Origin: Fomitopsis serialis
Taxonomy: Eukaryota > Basidiomycota > Agaricomycetes > Polyporales > Fomitopsidaceae
NCBI RefSeq assembly: GCF_022376445.1
Contig: NW_025955248.1
Location: 1 to 50,381, forward strand
DNA length: 50,381 bases
Direction: 5' to 3'
Position numbers and translations under genes: made by a program. The notes below the pieces were generated by a model. That model saw only the letters and a list, made by a program, of their open reading frames with translations. It was not told where the DNA came from and did not search any database. Of the stretch, positions 34,227 to 45,607 are shown in pieces. How positions within the stretch are numbered: the stretch's first letter is position 1; each line of letters begins with the position of its first letter.

Positions 34227-34370
34227 TCATGTCGGCGCGTCCAAAGGCAGCCATAACGCGGGGATCCAGCTGGGGCCGTCGATCCGCGCCGTCCACTCTT
34301 TGGCTCGAAGGCGCGCTGCGACGACCCGAGTAACGCATGAATGACACTTGACGCGTGACGAACGATCAGA

Positions 34371-34662
34371 CCCGCTTCTCCGCGACCCGTCCTCCAGACC
34401 GTTGAACAGGGCCGCGCGATGGCAGGAAGTGCGCGCGGCGGGATTCCATGACATCACGACGTCCGCGCGGGACCGAGGCCTCCTCCTCCTTCTGAAGCGC
34501 ATTTAGGCTTCGGCCTGCCAGGCGGATCCGCGCCGTCGCGTCGACCGTGACTGACGGTAAGCTGTCTCCGGCTCGAAGGACTGACACGACCCCGGACACG
34601 ACGAGCGGCCGCGCTTCCCCGCGACGCGTCCTCCAGACCAACAGATGGGCCCCGCTCAGCTG
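34371..34662. repeat. Diverged direct repeat
   Basis: CGCGACCCGTCCTCCAGACC at about 34381 recurs as CGCGACGCGTCCTCCAGACC at about 34620, followed in both by CA.G.GGCC. Spacing about 239 bases. Confidence 0.6.
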
Positions 34663-34990
34663 TCCGTGTCCTGACGGCGGCGCCGGACCCAGACGGGCGG
34701 GGAACCATCCGCATGCGGTCGCACCGGCGTCCTGGATGCTTCACGATCCATCTGAGCGGTGGATCACCGCGCTGCGTCGACGGCGGGCTGCACGGTGTCC
34801 AGTGTCTTCCCGCCTTCCCCAAGCCTGGCGGTCGGACGTCTGCCAATCAAGACGCCTCTGTGATCATATAAGCGGATCCGGCGGCGTGTCTGCCCTAGCA
34901 TACAGTAGGTTAATTTACACCACAGTCGTACACCGTGTCCTCGAGTTTTCCAGCAGAGACAGGGAGGCTTCGACGGAGTCGTCCGCGGGG

Positions 34991-35200
34991 AAGGGGATCC
35001 GCCTCGCGTGCCATACGGACGACGCCCCGGCAGTAGTCGTAGCACAGCAGCAGAATCAACGATACAACTTTTCGCAGTCGTGGTCGAACGGGAGCAGGAA
35101 AGGGGATCTGCCTCGCGTGCCATACGGACGACGCCCCGGCAGTAGTCGTAGCACAGCAGCAGAACCAATGATACAGCTTTTCGCAGTCGTGGTCGAACGG
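34991..35200. repeat. 109-base tandem duplication
   Basis: Two head-to-tail copies, 34991-35099 and 35100-35200, with only a handful of differences. Each contains CCATACGGACGACGCCCCGG and TTTTCGCAGTCGTGGTCGAA. Not in an identified gene. The low divergence points to a recent event. Confidence 0.9.
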
Positions 35201-35364
35201 AAACCTGAGCGCTCAGCTCAGCGGGCGCGTGCGGCGGGGCGACGAGCACGGGCACCGTTCGCAGCGATCGACGACACCGTCCCAGCAGAGACGCAAGGTA
35301 TATGCGCATCCGAGGACGCATTCACAGTCAAGCAGATAACACAGCAAGCGCGCACGCCCAAAGG

Positions 35365-35987
35365 CTAGTTCCGCCCCCGCAGACGGGCGTACCCGCCCCG
35401 GGTCTGCACGCCCAGCGCGGGGAGCACAGCGTTGAGCGCGCGGCGCGCCCGCGAGAGGATCGCCGTCCGCGCGGTCTTCACCGCCTCCGCCACACGCGCG
35501 CTCGGCGGCGCGTCTCGCGTGTGCGCGCCCGCCGCGGGCTTCGCGCGGGCAAGGCGGGGACGCGCCGCGGACGCGTGTGGCGCGGGCCGCGCGGAGAAGC
35601 CGGACGTAGTCGCGTCGAGCAGGATGGGCGTCGTGCCCTCGTCCAGGCCTCCGCCGCCTGTGGTGCAGAAGGACTCAGTCAGTCAACTATCGCGCGCGCA
35701 GACCCGCGTAAGCGACACCTACCCGCCGAGCATGCCTGCGCGCGCGCGCCCTTGCGTGCGTCGCCCACGGGGCGCAGCTCGATCTCCTCCCACCCCTCGT
35801 CGGCGCGCGTCCTAGTCGCCCGCGGGGCCCGGGGCTGCACGGCGATCGGGGCGGGCCCGAACGAACTCGCAGACGGGCGCCGGGGCTCGACGACGGGGAG
35901 GGCGAGGTAGGCCGGGGGGAGGGGCGCGAAGGGCGCGACGACGGAGAGGAGCGCGCGGGTCGTGTGCGCGCTGAAGCTGAGGGACAT
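35365..35987 (-). CDS. APFAP-family small protein 2
   Basis: Exons 35987-35723 and 35657-35365, 185 residues. Start MSLSFSAHTTRALLSVVAPFAPLP carries the family motif. Exon 1 then has a Pro/Arg/Ala-rich linker and WEEIELRPV. Exon 2 is basic: VAEAVKTARTAILSRARRAL, then GGYARLRGRN at the end. This C-terminal helix plus Tyr-x-Arg tail is what it shares with the copies at 28303 and 42969. High GC makes composition unlike those two, so similarity is not a base-bias artefact. Promoter has a TATAAA on the minus strand near 36245-36252 and pentamer microsatellites in the leader. Role unknown. Confidence 0.65.
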
Positions 35988-35988
35988 C

Positions 35989-36012
35989 GTGTGCGGTGCG
36001 GTGCGGTGCGGG
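35989..36012 (-). repeat. GTGCG pentamer microsatellite
   Basis: Four GTGCG units immediately 5' of the ATG of APFAP protein 2. A second pentamer array, four TGTCT units, lies at 36099-36118 in the same leader. Confidence 0.8.
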
Positions 36013-36244
36013 TCGTGGAGCTGTGTGGGTGGGAGCTTATTAGCTTCTGGTGCGGGGTGGGGACGTGGAGGGCGACGTACCGTTCGTCTCGCCGCGCGTG
36101 TCTTGTCTTGTCTTGTCTCGTCGTTCGGTGCGTGCTTGGAGGGGACGGGAGGTCTTCCACTTCCAGGCTGAGGCCCTCGCCGGCGCGGTGTTAGAGAGGA
36201 CGACGACGACGACGCGCTCGCTCGCCCGCCCCGCGCGCTGGCCG

Positions 36245-36252
36245 CTTTATAC
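36245..36252 (-). promoter_or_regulatory. TATA box of APFAP protein 2
   Basis: GTATAAAG on the minus strand, about 260 bases before the ATG. Confidence 0.4.
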
Positions 36253-38827
36253 CTCGTGTCCCCTGCCCCGTCCTGTCCCCGTCAACGCTTCAGCACCGGC
36301 ATCATCCATGGATCCGTAGTGCACCCCAGATCCAGCTGCCCATCGATTCGGATCCACGGGCATGTGAGTCTACGTGAGTGCCCGCCCCGTCGCGCAGGCA
36401 TGCATGGAAGCACCTCCTTCGGTTCGACCGTCGGCTTCGGTTCCGCCGCCGCCTTCGCGTCCCACAGCCGCGGAGGGCCGCCCCGCCGCGGGGGTCGATG
36501 CCAGGCGAGCGAGATGATGAGGTCATGAAGATTTGGCAACAGTTGTGGGGTGGGCTCCCGGTCGGTGCCGGCGTGCGCGGAGCGTGTTGGCGAAGGACGG
36601 CGGGGTGACGAGAGGGAGACATGGAGGGATCGATGTTCGATCTTGCCATGTCTACATACCTTCGCTTCTCCCGGTGCGGGGCTGGGACGCGGACTCCGTG
36701 GAATTCCAGAAGCGTTCGCGTTCTGAGGTGGTGGCGACCCTCGTGTTGCTGTGGTACCGTCGAGCGGCGCGTACACGATCGTGTGGCGTGCCCACGGCCG
36801 CGGAGACTCGGACGAGAGCCGAGTGGACCTGGCACGTTAAGATCGACTCGACGTTGCGTCCAGGTTGGACAGGTCCACGCCGCGCAGACCCGAGTACCGT
36901 ACCTGGCTATGATAGATGGGCAGCCACAACGCCGCACGGTGCCTTCAGCCGTCATGGATGCTCTGGCACGTCGGGCGACGATTCGTGCAACGCCTGCCAG
37001 GAACGCGTCCAGACTCCGGCGTGAGCAGAGCGCAGCTTGAGACATCGAAGCTTCGTACGTACCGTGACGATGGACGCGACGGCCAGCTGGAGCGTGACGC
37101 TTTGCACTCGCTCGCGTCCTCGCAGTGGGCCGTGAGTCACGGAGTTGTCCATGGGAATGCAGGACGCAGATCCAGGCGAGGAAGCACCGCGCAGAGAAGC
37201 AGCCAGAGCGCGCCGCATAGTGACAGGACTAGGGTGGTTGCAGAGTTCGCCCGGGCCAGCTACTGCGACAACTCGGACTGGCGACGAATCCTGCCAGTGC
37301 GATGTGTGTGTTTCATTGCTTGATGATTGCCAGCTACTAAGCTAGGTCGTGTCCAAGTTTGGTTCAAGTTGAGTTGCCCACTGGCATACTTACCCTTAAG
37401 TATGTAGATCGCCGGTGTCACGTGGCTATTGTAGTACCTACACGGTACGCTGCGGTACCGCCTTGCATGTACTTCTTGCGCACATCATCTTGAACTGCGG
37501 GTTTGCAGCCATTGTCCAGTTGCTCCAACAGGTCGGAGATTCACGGTGATGTCCACGGAAGACTCGTCCATAGGGGACCACATGTCATCATCTATACTTG
37601 CACGCTCTGAGGCTTCAAGTTGCGAATGACTCGTAGTGCCGGCCTGCATCAGTGCGTCTAGCTAGGGCTATCATACTTATTTTGGAATGATCAGCCTGTG
37701 TGAGTAGGTATCTGACCGCCGCCAGTGGTTCACAGCACAATAAAACCGTTACGGACCTGATGGAAAGTGCCTTCGGACGTACTTACGTGATCATTGTCAT
37801 GTCGTGATCCTATACTCGTAACCGGGCTCGCCGCTGATGAGCGTTCCCCACCAGTTCTACACAAGGGAAGTCCCATCCACTCCACACGGAGGTGGTGTCA
37901 CTGGCATGCAGTCAGTGTCACTCATTCTCTGATTGCCACACATTCAATCGAGGTCCACGAGAACCCCCGGGTATTGATTAGGAAGCCTAGCTTATCCTAT
38001 CCAGACGGGTTTGGGCTCTCGGCCTGAGTTTATCCAGACAAAATGCCGGAAGAGGCCTCAGTGACTGGTGAGTCGTCCGAACAAATATGGGCAGTACGTT
38101 TGTCTAGGCCGATCACCAGGCATGAGCTTGCTACTCGCGAGGTGAGTGGTAGTGCATAGTACGATCTGTCTCTGACCACACATCAGATGGCACACACCTT
38201 CCGGTGGATAGATGAGACAAGCCGTAGAGTCGACGCTCATGTCTAACGCAATGGTACGTAAACTATTTTGGCGTTGCTCAGGTTGTGCGGTCGCAGATGA
38301 CGATGCGGCATTGGCTGGGTCGAACCGATGTCCTCTATAATGTTTCTTCCTGCGTCGTACTTTAGTGACATAGACACTAGGCCATTTGGAAGCGCACGCA
38401 GTTGGACCGACTCGGATGGTACAATTACCCATGCTTTGAGGTCAGTCCTACAATCCGAACGCGCTATGAATGCAAGCTGACTCCCACGACACATATGGCC
38501 ATTTGCATACGGTCAGTTGTATGCATCCGGGTTACACAGTGACCGAGCATCCCCGCTCAACTATCGTCTCAATCCGAAACAGAAGGCCGGACTTCTCCAC
38601 GACGCTTGTGCTGCGCCAGGCTACGCGTGTAAGGCCTGAGACCTCCATCCGGAATGACTAGCAACGGATGCTTAGCTGTGTAAAGGCCGACTCAGAAGAG
38701 CTGTTCGCTAGCGTGAGCTTCGACGGCTTGTCTCGTATATCCATCGGTATGGTGTGCGCCGCATCCGATGTGTGGTCAGAGACGATCCACACAAATCGGG
38801 ATGTTGCTTACAGGGATCATTCGTGCT
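36253..38827. other. Gene-poor spacer
   Basis: About 2.6 kb. The first kilobase is GC-rich with overlapping shadow frames on both strands; from 37.3 kb composition falls towards AT. No gene, RNA or transposase motif recognised. Confidence 0.45.
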
Positions 38828-39757
38828 GGTGGCTTGCTGCCTACGTATAAGTATGCAACCTGGTGAGCATCACCCTCAGCTCCTTTTCTTTCTTCTGAGC
38901 TCACCAAATAGGGCACCGGTTGGTGAGTGACAATTGATGGACAGCTTTCTCACCGTCGCTCATGACGATCCGTCTATCAGCTTTATTTGTTTTATTTTTG
39001 TCTAACGACACATCGCATCCACGCTTTGCCAACGACTCAACTTCGAGGAGACATCATGCGCTACTCCACGTTCACGTTCGCTACCCTGTTCGTAGCTGCC
39101 GCGGCACCTGCGCTCGCGGTCCCAGTCAACCTGTAAGCTTCCATCCCGTTTGAAAGCTTGGTGTTCGTGTCTGATCGCCCGCATAGCTGGACTCGTTTCG
39201 ATGAGCTCGAGGCTCGCCACGATTTACCGTATGAAGATCCTGGCCCGGTTGTGCACGTCCCCCGCCCTCCGACGCCGCCGCCCCGTATCCATGTTCCAGC
39301 GAACGTTGGCCCGCCTCCCCCGAGGCCGCCGCGCCTCCCGCCCGGCCAGGCGGCCATACGCGACGGGCGTATCATGACGAGGAGCTGTTTGCTCGGATGG
39401 ACGAGGGCTGTATGACGAGCTGTTCGGCCGTGCTTAGGATGCGGAGTGGCTTGATTGATAATAGTTGATATGTTCTTGGCTTGTGTTCCGCGCAATGTAC
39501 CAACGCCGTCACGGTAATACTCCGTAGTATGGGTTTGAAGATGTTTTCAGAGTTTCGATGGCTCATACCGATTGAAGGCGAGACTCAAAGGGTACGAATA
39601 TGAGCGGTGGTCATGGAAGATGAAATATACTCAGCCCGGGACACTCGTGACGATACATGACCATGTCGCATAAGGTGATAGCGGCATCACTATCATGTTG
39701 TAGGCTCTCTCCTTGCTGTGTGATGTGGACTGCGACGTACATGCAGACTCTAACCCC
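38828..39757. repeat. Inverted duplication 2, arm 1
   Basis: Matches the reverse complement of 47948-48914 along its length. Shared landmarks are GGTGGCTTGCTGCCT, TTTCTTTCTTCTGAGCTCACC, the whole secreted-protein gene, GGCTTGTGTTCCGCGC, ACTCAGCCCGG and GTGATGTGGA. The copies differ by many substitutions and short indels, so the event is not recent. Confidence 0.85.
39056..39415 (+). pseudogene. Small Pro-rich secreted protein, copy 1, C-terminus altered
   Basis: Exons 39056-39132 and 39187-39415. Signal peptide MRYSTFTFATLFVAAAAPA, then WTRFDELEARHDLP and a Pro-rich run (PRPPTPPPRIHVP, GPPPPRPPRLPPGQAA). As written it stops at 39415. The other arm shows the ancestral end YDELFSRAWDAEWLD in another frame. 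Here the same DNA (39370-39450) gives the matching residues only after restoring one base, and a TGG has become TAG. So this copy has a decayed C-terminus. A TATA-like TATAAG near 38846 is conserved between arms. Function unknown. Confidence 0.6.
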
Positions 39758-40644
39758 GCCGTCTATATTCAACGTCCAACGTCCAACGTCGGCGTTTGTG
39801 CGGCACTCTCACGCTTGTACTTACCACCGTTCGAGAACATCGAGGCTGTGCACCCCGTCTTCCAATTCTGAGAGTCCTGTCGATCGGAGTGCGGGCTACT
39901 GGTGACCGGTGAACGGTTGACCAATGACACCTCACGCACCTCCCGACGTAGTACACCAGCCCGTTCCGATCTCGGTCATGACAAAGGTCCATTACTTATT
40001 TGGTCAGTTGTTCAATAGTACCGCGGTGTCCAGAGTGCCCGCTTCAACCTTGGATGTTGACAGGGCAGCTCGAGATCCTTGGAGGAAGGTAATCGAGAAG
40101 CAGGTGAGAGGCTTCCAGGACGTCACTCGTTGTCTTTCATGACTGCTCTCCGTATTCATGGGAGGCAGCTCCGCACTATGTCCGACGGCTCGCCATTCAC
40201 GCCCGGATCACTTGGTGCCCCGCGCGTCGAACGTATGGTGTACAGTACATGCATCACGATTTTCGAAGACAGCCAAGCCATTCGATGAACGTCGGTTTGC
40301 AGGTCTGACACTTCATACATCAATTGTAACCGAGACAATGTGAATACTCACGACCACTTCCATTGCCTCCCTCCGAACGACGAGTCCGCTTCAGCCGATC
40401 ACAGCATCTGCACGGAAGCCCCAACCATGCCTCGGGAGGCTCAGAAGCTTGCAGGCCATGCATATAAAGTCAGTACGACGCACCCGCCATCCTATTAGGT
40501 GACCTCCCGCACACCTACCCACACTCTTTTCAGTCGCTCTTTTAGGTGAGTGCTTACCTGCACTGTATGCGATACCTCATCGTCGATCACTGATGATGTA
40601 CCTCGATTATTGGGATAGGCATAGCCGCTTCCACTCCTTTCAAA
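39758..40644. other. Spacer
   Basis: About 890 bases between arm 1 and the acidic secreted protein. A directly repeated AACGTCCA is at about 39768-39790. Nothing else seen. Confidence 0.45.
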
Positions 40645-41440
40645 ATGCGTGTGCTCTTCATCGCCCTTGTCGCCTACGCACTCTCCGCCATCGCTGCACC
40701 CGTCTCTATCCCGGGGCATCGGTCGCTATCGCGACCAGCAGCATTGTACCGTCTGTGTCGTCGGTCATTATCCCCACTTTGTCTCTTAGCGCAGTGGCTC
40801 CGGTTCCATCCAACTCTTGTGGGTGTCTGCATATGTTGGATCATTCACACAACTGATGGTATTGTTAGCTGCCTCGGCGCCCGACAACGCCGGGGGAGAT
40901 GAGGGTGAGGACGAGAGCGGGGAGGACCAACAGGATGGGGATGAAGACGAGCAGGACGAAAACGAAAACGAAGACGAGCCAGATGAAGATGAAGAGGACG
41001 AGGACGAGAACGAGGGCGACGAAGACGAAGACGAGGAGGACAGTGACGATGACAGTCACAGCGGCGGCACTCACGAGAAATTCCGTGTCGAGTTTGAGAT
41101 CGACACGAAGCACTCCGACGTCGTTCTCAGCTCCATCTTGCAACCAGCCGACACCCATCTCGACGTCAAGGTTGAGCTCGATGCAGCCAAAGCCGGTAGT
41201 CTTCTGTCGGTACTCCTGGGTGACCTGAATCGCGTCCTAGATGATGCGGCCAACCTCGTCGAGGTTGGAGGGCAGGTTGGGGGCTCAGGAGGAGGTACTG
41301 GAGTGGACAACGGGTCGGCCCAAAACGGCACCCTCACCACCCAGGCGTCTCGCCGATCTCTTCCTTCGCGCGATCTTGCTAGCAGGTCCGAGGGGAAGAT
41401 AACTCTTCGTGCCAAGACGCGTCTGCAAGAAAAACACTGA
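40645..41440 (+). CDS. Acidic secreted protein with Asp/Glu tract
   Basis: Exons 40645-40818 and 40869-41440, about 248 residues. Signal peptide MRVLFIALVAYALSAIAAP, then a Ser/Val-rich stretch (ASVAIATSSIVPSVSS). Exon 2 opens with an almost unbroken run of Asp, Glu and some Asn/Gln (about 60 residues around 40900-41055). A moderately conserved-looking domain follows (FRVEFEIDTKHSDVVLSS, HLDVKVELDAAKAGSLLSVL), then a Gly-rich linker and basic end (ASRRSLPSRDL). The signal and Ser-rich frames join only if one G is restored in the GGGG run near 40718. The acidic run could bind calcium or basic partners, but that is speculation. Family not recognised. Confidence 0.65.
40899..41060 (+). repeat. 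GAN-type coding microsatellite
   Basis: Repeated GAC, GAG, GAA and GAT codons giving an Asp/Glu tract. Codon mixing shows it is old or selected at protein level rather than a fresh expansion. Confidence 0.8.
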
Positions 41441-42968
41441 TTTTGTGGTACCGGGCGTTGTTCTGGAAACCCTGTCTAACCTTCTTTCTGCTTCGGCGAC
41501 CTCGAACATGTAGCGGACATATTCAACTTACCACGGACCTCGGCCATAGATAATATTATCGCTCTGTGGTACTTAGTGTGTTGCCAAGGAACTCGAGGAT
41601 ACTACATACTCCCCTTCCCACCTTCTCCTTACCTGGTAATTTCCACTTACTGTCGGAATCGTCTTGTGACTACCTTCAACTTCCACCATGCCTGCCGTTT
41701 GTTCGCATCCGTGACGTATTTTACTTCCATTTGCCAGCGGGTCATTACCCTGGGCACAAAGATAGGCTGAGCGAGGAAGACCGTTGAGACGGAGATGGAG
41801 TTCCGCGGCACCGTGACAAGTTCCTTACACGCACCGAAGATCAAGCGCATACTGTCGACTCCCTGCCGGAGATTCTGTATGTGCCATTGAAGCTAACCAA
41901 TTCAGGAACAAAACACCCATCAGGACTCGAGGATAGAGTGCACCCGGGCTCCGGGGACAGATCGAGGAGTGAGCGAAGAGAGAACTTGGCGAGAAACTTG
42001 ATGCATGCTGGCAGACTCATCGCCATAGAATGAGTGCACCAGAGGGTCAAGATCGGACAGTGGCAACGGGTAAATAGGTAAGTACTTAGAAGAGATGAAG
42101 ACTCGGAAGAGATCGACACTGGATTTACATAGACGGTGACCTCCGAGTCCCTCGGAGTCGCCATCACAGATCACCGTGTCTTCCCGGTTCCTCCTCCTAG
42201 TCGCGAACTTCAAGAATATGGGTCTCTGTGCATTCGTTGCTTTCCATTGTCAGCAACATGCTTCCGCCGAAGTTAATTACGGAGGTGCAAAGAAGGTCGC
42301 TTCCAATCAATCATTAGGAATGCGGCTGCGTCGGGCCAAGAACGAGTGAGTTTACGCCTTACCTCCCTTGCGCAACATGATGGCGGCTAGAGAGCCACGC
42401 TATATCTCGAGTGCCGCCAGAACCTTCGGGCGGCTCTATGCCAGTAAGGGTGGTCAAGTTCATACCAGTGTATTGGTTGGACATGGCCATCTAAGCCCAA
42501 TTTTCAGCTTATGCTCCGGTCAGACGGAAGAGGCCCTTGGGGCACAAACATTGCGGAGTGGATATGGAATGTGGTATCGTAAGCTACGCTTTGATTATAT
42601 GATACAATCATCACTTCGCACCGCATTGACAGCCGAACAGTGAACGCATCATGCATAGGGCCTCCGCCTCTGAGCCCAAGGCTCCCGGGTGACTCGCGAA
42701 TAGCGTCGACTTCGGTACTACCATTGGATATGGAACTTCACATTGCCGTATCCTCTAGGTGAAGACGTTAATCGGTACCATGCACTCTCCATCGATGTTA
42801 GTGAGGTCCAGAGCAAACGACGTTCTGAGTTTTGCATAAGACCACCAGTCCTGGTAGGACGACACACGGATCCACCGCTCTTGGAAGCAACGTTGTGAGT
42901 ATCAACATTCGTTTCTGGTCTCTCTTTATGGCTGAACTCGCCCATGTAGTAGCCACCACCGCTGTCCC
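41441..42968. other. Gene-poor spacer
   Basis: 1.5 kb. Short frames on both strands (41841-42213 minus, 42368-42643 plus) lack motifs or clean exon structure. Confidence 0.45.
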
Positions 42969-43531
42969 ATGCTTTCGACTCGGAGCTCCCGTCAACACCT
43001 ACGATGTCGACGTCTAGCAGCAGCGCAACATCCAATTCTGTCGTCGACCACTCTGTTCCTCTTCAATGCGATAGCGCCATTCGCACCGGTTCCTCATCAT
43101 AGTGTACACAATCGCTCAGTATGTGTATGTTTCGCATACATTCCTGGTGCCCTCCCCATCCACGAGGAGGAACTGGAGCTGTTACCCGTGCGCTCTGATA
43201 GGCCCGGAATTGAGCGAGGTGCGTCAATATCCAAGCGCGTCTGCATCCTTTCTCATACAATATGTTTCTCTCCATACGTTTCACAGACCTGAGGAACGGT
43301 TCCCGAGCCATGCCTTCCCGTGGTGTTACTGTCCAGTCACGGTACCATGCCAAAACGTCGTCGACGTCTTATTCGAACAAACAGTTGACCGGAACAGCCA
43401 CCGCGAGGAAGGCAACCAGAGATGGAGTGAAGAAACTCGCGCGTCAACGCAGGGAGTTCAAGGACGTTATACACGCCTCGCATGGCCAGTACGTCCGCAT
43501 CCCAGAGACGACCACAGATCATAACGCATGA
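42969..43531 (+). CDS. APFAP-family small protein 3
   Basis: Exons 42969-43218 and 43287-43531, 164 residues. Exon 1 has STTLFLFNAIAPFAPVPHH, then EEELELLPVRSDRPG before a phase-1 intron. Exon 2 is basic: TATARKATRDGVKKLARQRR, then QYVRIPE near the end. Every block has a counterpart in the genes at 28303 and 35365. The first 28 residues (Arg/His/Gln-rich) do not match the other two and may be non-coding or frameshifted, so the true start may lie inside. Function unknown. Confidence 0.6.
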
Positions 43532-43952
43532 CCGGCCAAGTCTATCCATCCGCCGTTACTTAGTCAGGATGACAGTACCTTAACTCCATACGGACATTCT
43601 TTTGGCCAGTAGAATGCGCCGTGTTGGATTCATACCCGGGGTACGCTGATTGAAGACCGTGACTCCGTGTACTTAGTGTAGTGACCGAGAAAGTTGCCTA
43701 CACTGTGATTTTGGGATGAATTCATGACCCTGATGACATGTAGCAGTTGACGTTGGCTAGATTGACGTTGTGTATGTTCGAGTCGAGGCAAAATCGAGGA
43801 ACTTCAAATCTTGAGGCTACGCGCGTGTCCGCGCAAACGCACACGTGATCGTGAATGGACTACATGATCGGGACCGATGAGATCTGAGAATCGGAGACTC
43901 GAGTCAACTTGAGTCTCACCAACGCTACTTTCGGTCTTCCACCTTTGCTCCA
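43532..43952. other. Upstream region of tyrosyl-tRNA synthetase
   Basis: 421 bases, no gene seen. The promoter of the synthetase should lie here; ACACGTGATCG at about 43840 contains an E-box-like CACGTG. Confidence 0.45.
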
Positions 43953-45607
43953 ATGGCAGAACCAGACAAGAGCACAAAGACTGTTGTGCTGGACGACGTT
44001 GCAGAGCAAAAATATGATATCATAAGACGACGCGTGCAAGAGGTCTTGGGAGGAGACGCGATCAGGTCGATCCTTGCGGAGGGACGGTCACCGAAATGTT
44101 ACTGGGGTGAGTGTGCATGCTATGCACCTAGCCGAAAGCTCATGCAAACCACTATGCCAGGAACGGCACCTACAGGAAGACGTAGGTGTGCTTCAAGTGG
44201 TTCTATCGGGTTTACGACACTCAAGAGTATCACCGTTCAGCACACATAGGATACTTCGTACCACTAACCAAGATTGCCGACTTCCTCCGCGCTGGCGTCG
44301 AAGTCACAATCCTTCTCGCTGGTGCGTTTTGCTTCTCGCATAGGACAGCCTGACCACGGACGGTCCGAATACCTCGGCTACAGTGCTTATACCTGCACCC
44401 AGATGTACATGCATTTCTTGATAACCTCAAGGCACCTCTCGAGCTCGTCGCCCACCGCACAAAGTACTACAAGCACGTCCTCCTCAGCGTCTTCACGTCG
44501 CTAGGCATCCCGACGAGCAAGCTGCGCTTCGTCGAGGGCTCCTCCTACCAGCTCACGAAAGAGTACAACATGGACAACTACCGGCTCTGCGCCATCGTCA
44601 CGGAGCACGACGCCAAGAAGGCGGGCGCGGAGGTGGTCAAGCAGGTCGAGAGCCCACTCCTGAGCGGTCTGCTCTACCCCGGTCTGCAAGCACTAGACGA
44701 GCAGTACCTCGGGTGTGATTTCCAGTTCGGCGGTATCGATCAGGTGCGTCTCTCGCATTCACCACGAATCATACACATGTGCCTCACGCGTTGCCTCCCT
44801 TCCAGCGGAAAATCTTCACCTTCGCCGAGCTCTACCTCCCCCGCCTCGGATACGCCAAGCGCGCGCACCTCATGAACGCGATGGTGCCCGGGCTCGGCGG
44901 CGGCAAGATGTCTTCCTCCGACCCGGACTCGAAGATCGACTTCCTCGAGACGCCCGCGGAGGTGAAGCGCAAGATCAAGCGCGCCTTCTGCGAAGAGGGC
45001 AACGTCCAGGAGAACGGCGTCCTCGCCTTCGTCGAGGCCGTCATCATCCCGATCAGCCAGATGCGGCTGGAGCGCCTGCACGGCGAGACGGGCGCAGACG
45101 CAGACGAGGGCGCGGGTGCGGTAGGGAAGCAGGCGGCCTTCGCGCTCGAGGGCGCACCGGCGGGCACGGTCTTCTCGATCATCCGCCCGGAGAAGTACGG
45201 CGGGCCGCTGCACTACCAGACCTTCGGCGACCTCAGGCGAGACTTCGAGGAGAGGAAGGTTCATCCTGGCGACCTGAAGACCGCGGTGGCGGACGCGATC
45301 GTACAGCTGCTGGAGCCGATTCGGAAGACGTTCGAGGAGAGCCAGGAGTGGCAAGATGTGGAGAGGCTGGCTTACCCGCCCCCACCACAACCGGAAAAAA
45401 GAAAAAGAAGGTTTGTCCTGATTATATCTCGTAGTGAAGCGCGAGCGCGAACTCACGCGGATGCTGTAGGAGAAGGTGTACCACCCTCCTCCTCCCGGCA
45501 AGGGCAAGAACGCGGACGCGGCTGTATCCACGAGTGGGGGCGATGCTGTACCTGCTTCCAACGAAGAGGCCCATTCCGCCGCTGAAGCAGCCAAGCAGCA
45601 AGCATAG
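43953..45607 (+). CDS. TYS1: Cytosolic tyrosyl-tRNA synthetase
   Basis: Six exons: 43953-44106, 44161-44181, 44241-44321, 44403-44743, 44806-45410, 45470-45607; about 446 residues. It joins Tyr to its tRNA with ATP in the cytoplasm (class Ic synthetase, homodimer). The HIGH-type motif PHIGYF is assembled across exons 1-3 (YWGTAPTGR then [16 protein letters not shown]), helped by a 21-base micro-exon. Further blocks typical of the eukaryotic enzyme are [46 protein letters not shown], and [13 protein letters not shown]. The tail is Lys-rich, Pro-rich, then AEAAKQQA. Exon 5 is one base short: the A6 run near 45395 needs one more A to give KKKKK and rejoin exon 6. No EMAPII domain, as expected for fungi. 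Confidence 0.95.
44161..44181 (+). other. 21-base micro-exon in TYS1
   Basis: GAACGGCACCTACAGGAAGA plus one C, flanked by CCAG and GTAGGT. It encodes the middle of the ATP-binding loop (GTAPTGR), so skipping it would abolish activity. Confidence 0.85.

Larger units (their letters stand above)
33304..35364. other. GC-rich spacer with direct repeats
   Basis: 2.06 kb. Long frames exist on both strands (for example 33496-34194) but are Arg/Pro/Ala-rich shadows of GC-rich DNA. Contents noted: a perfect CRE palindrome TGACGTCA at 34219-34226, diverged direct repeats between about 34370 and 34660, and a 109-base tandem duplication at 34991-35200. Confidence 0.5.

Noticed and set aside
33496..34347. 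Long overlapping open frames on both strands
   Set aside because: GC-rich shadow frames, Arg/Pro/Ala-rich, no motif, no splice logic, and they overlap each other antisense.
36253..38827. Transposon search in the longest spacer
   Set aside because: No transposase, reverse transcriptase motif, terminal repeats or target-site duplication could be seen by eye.
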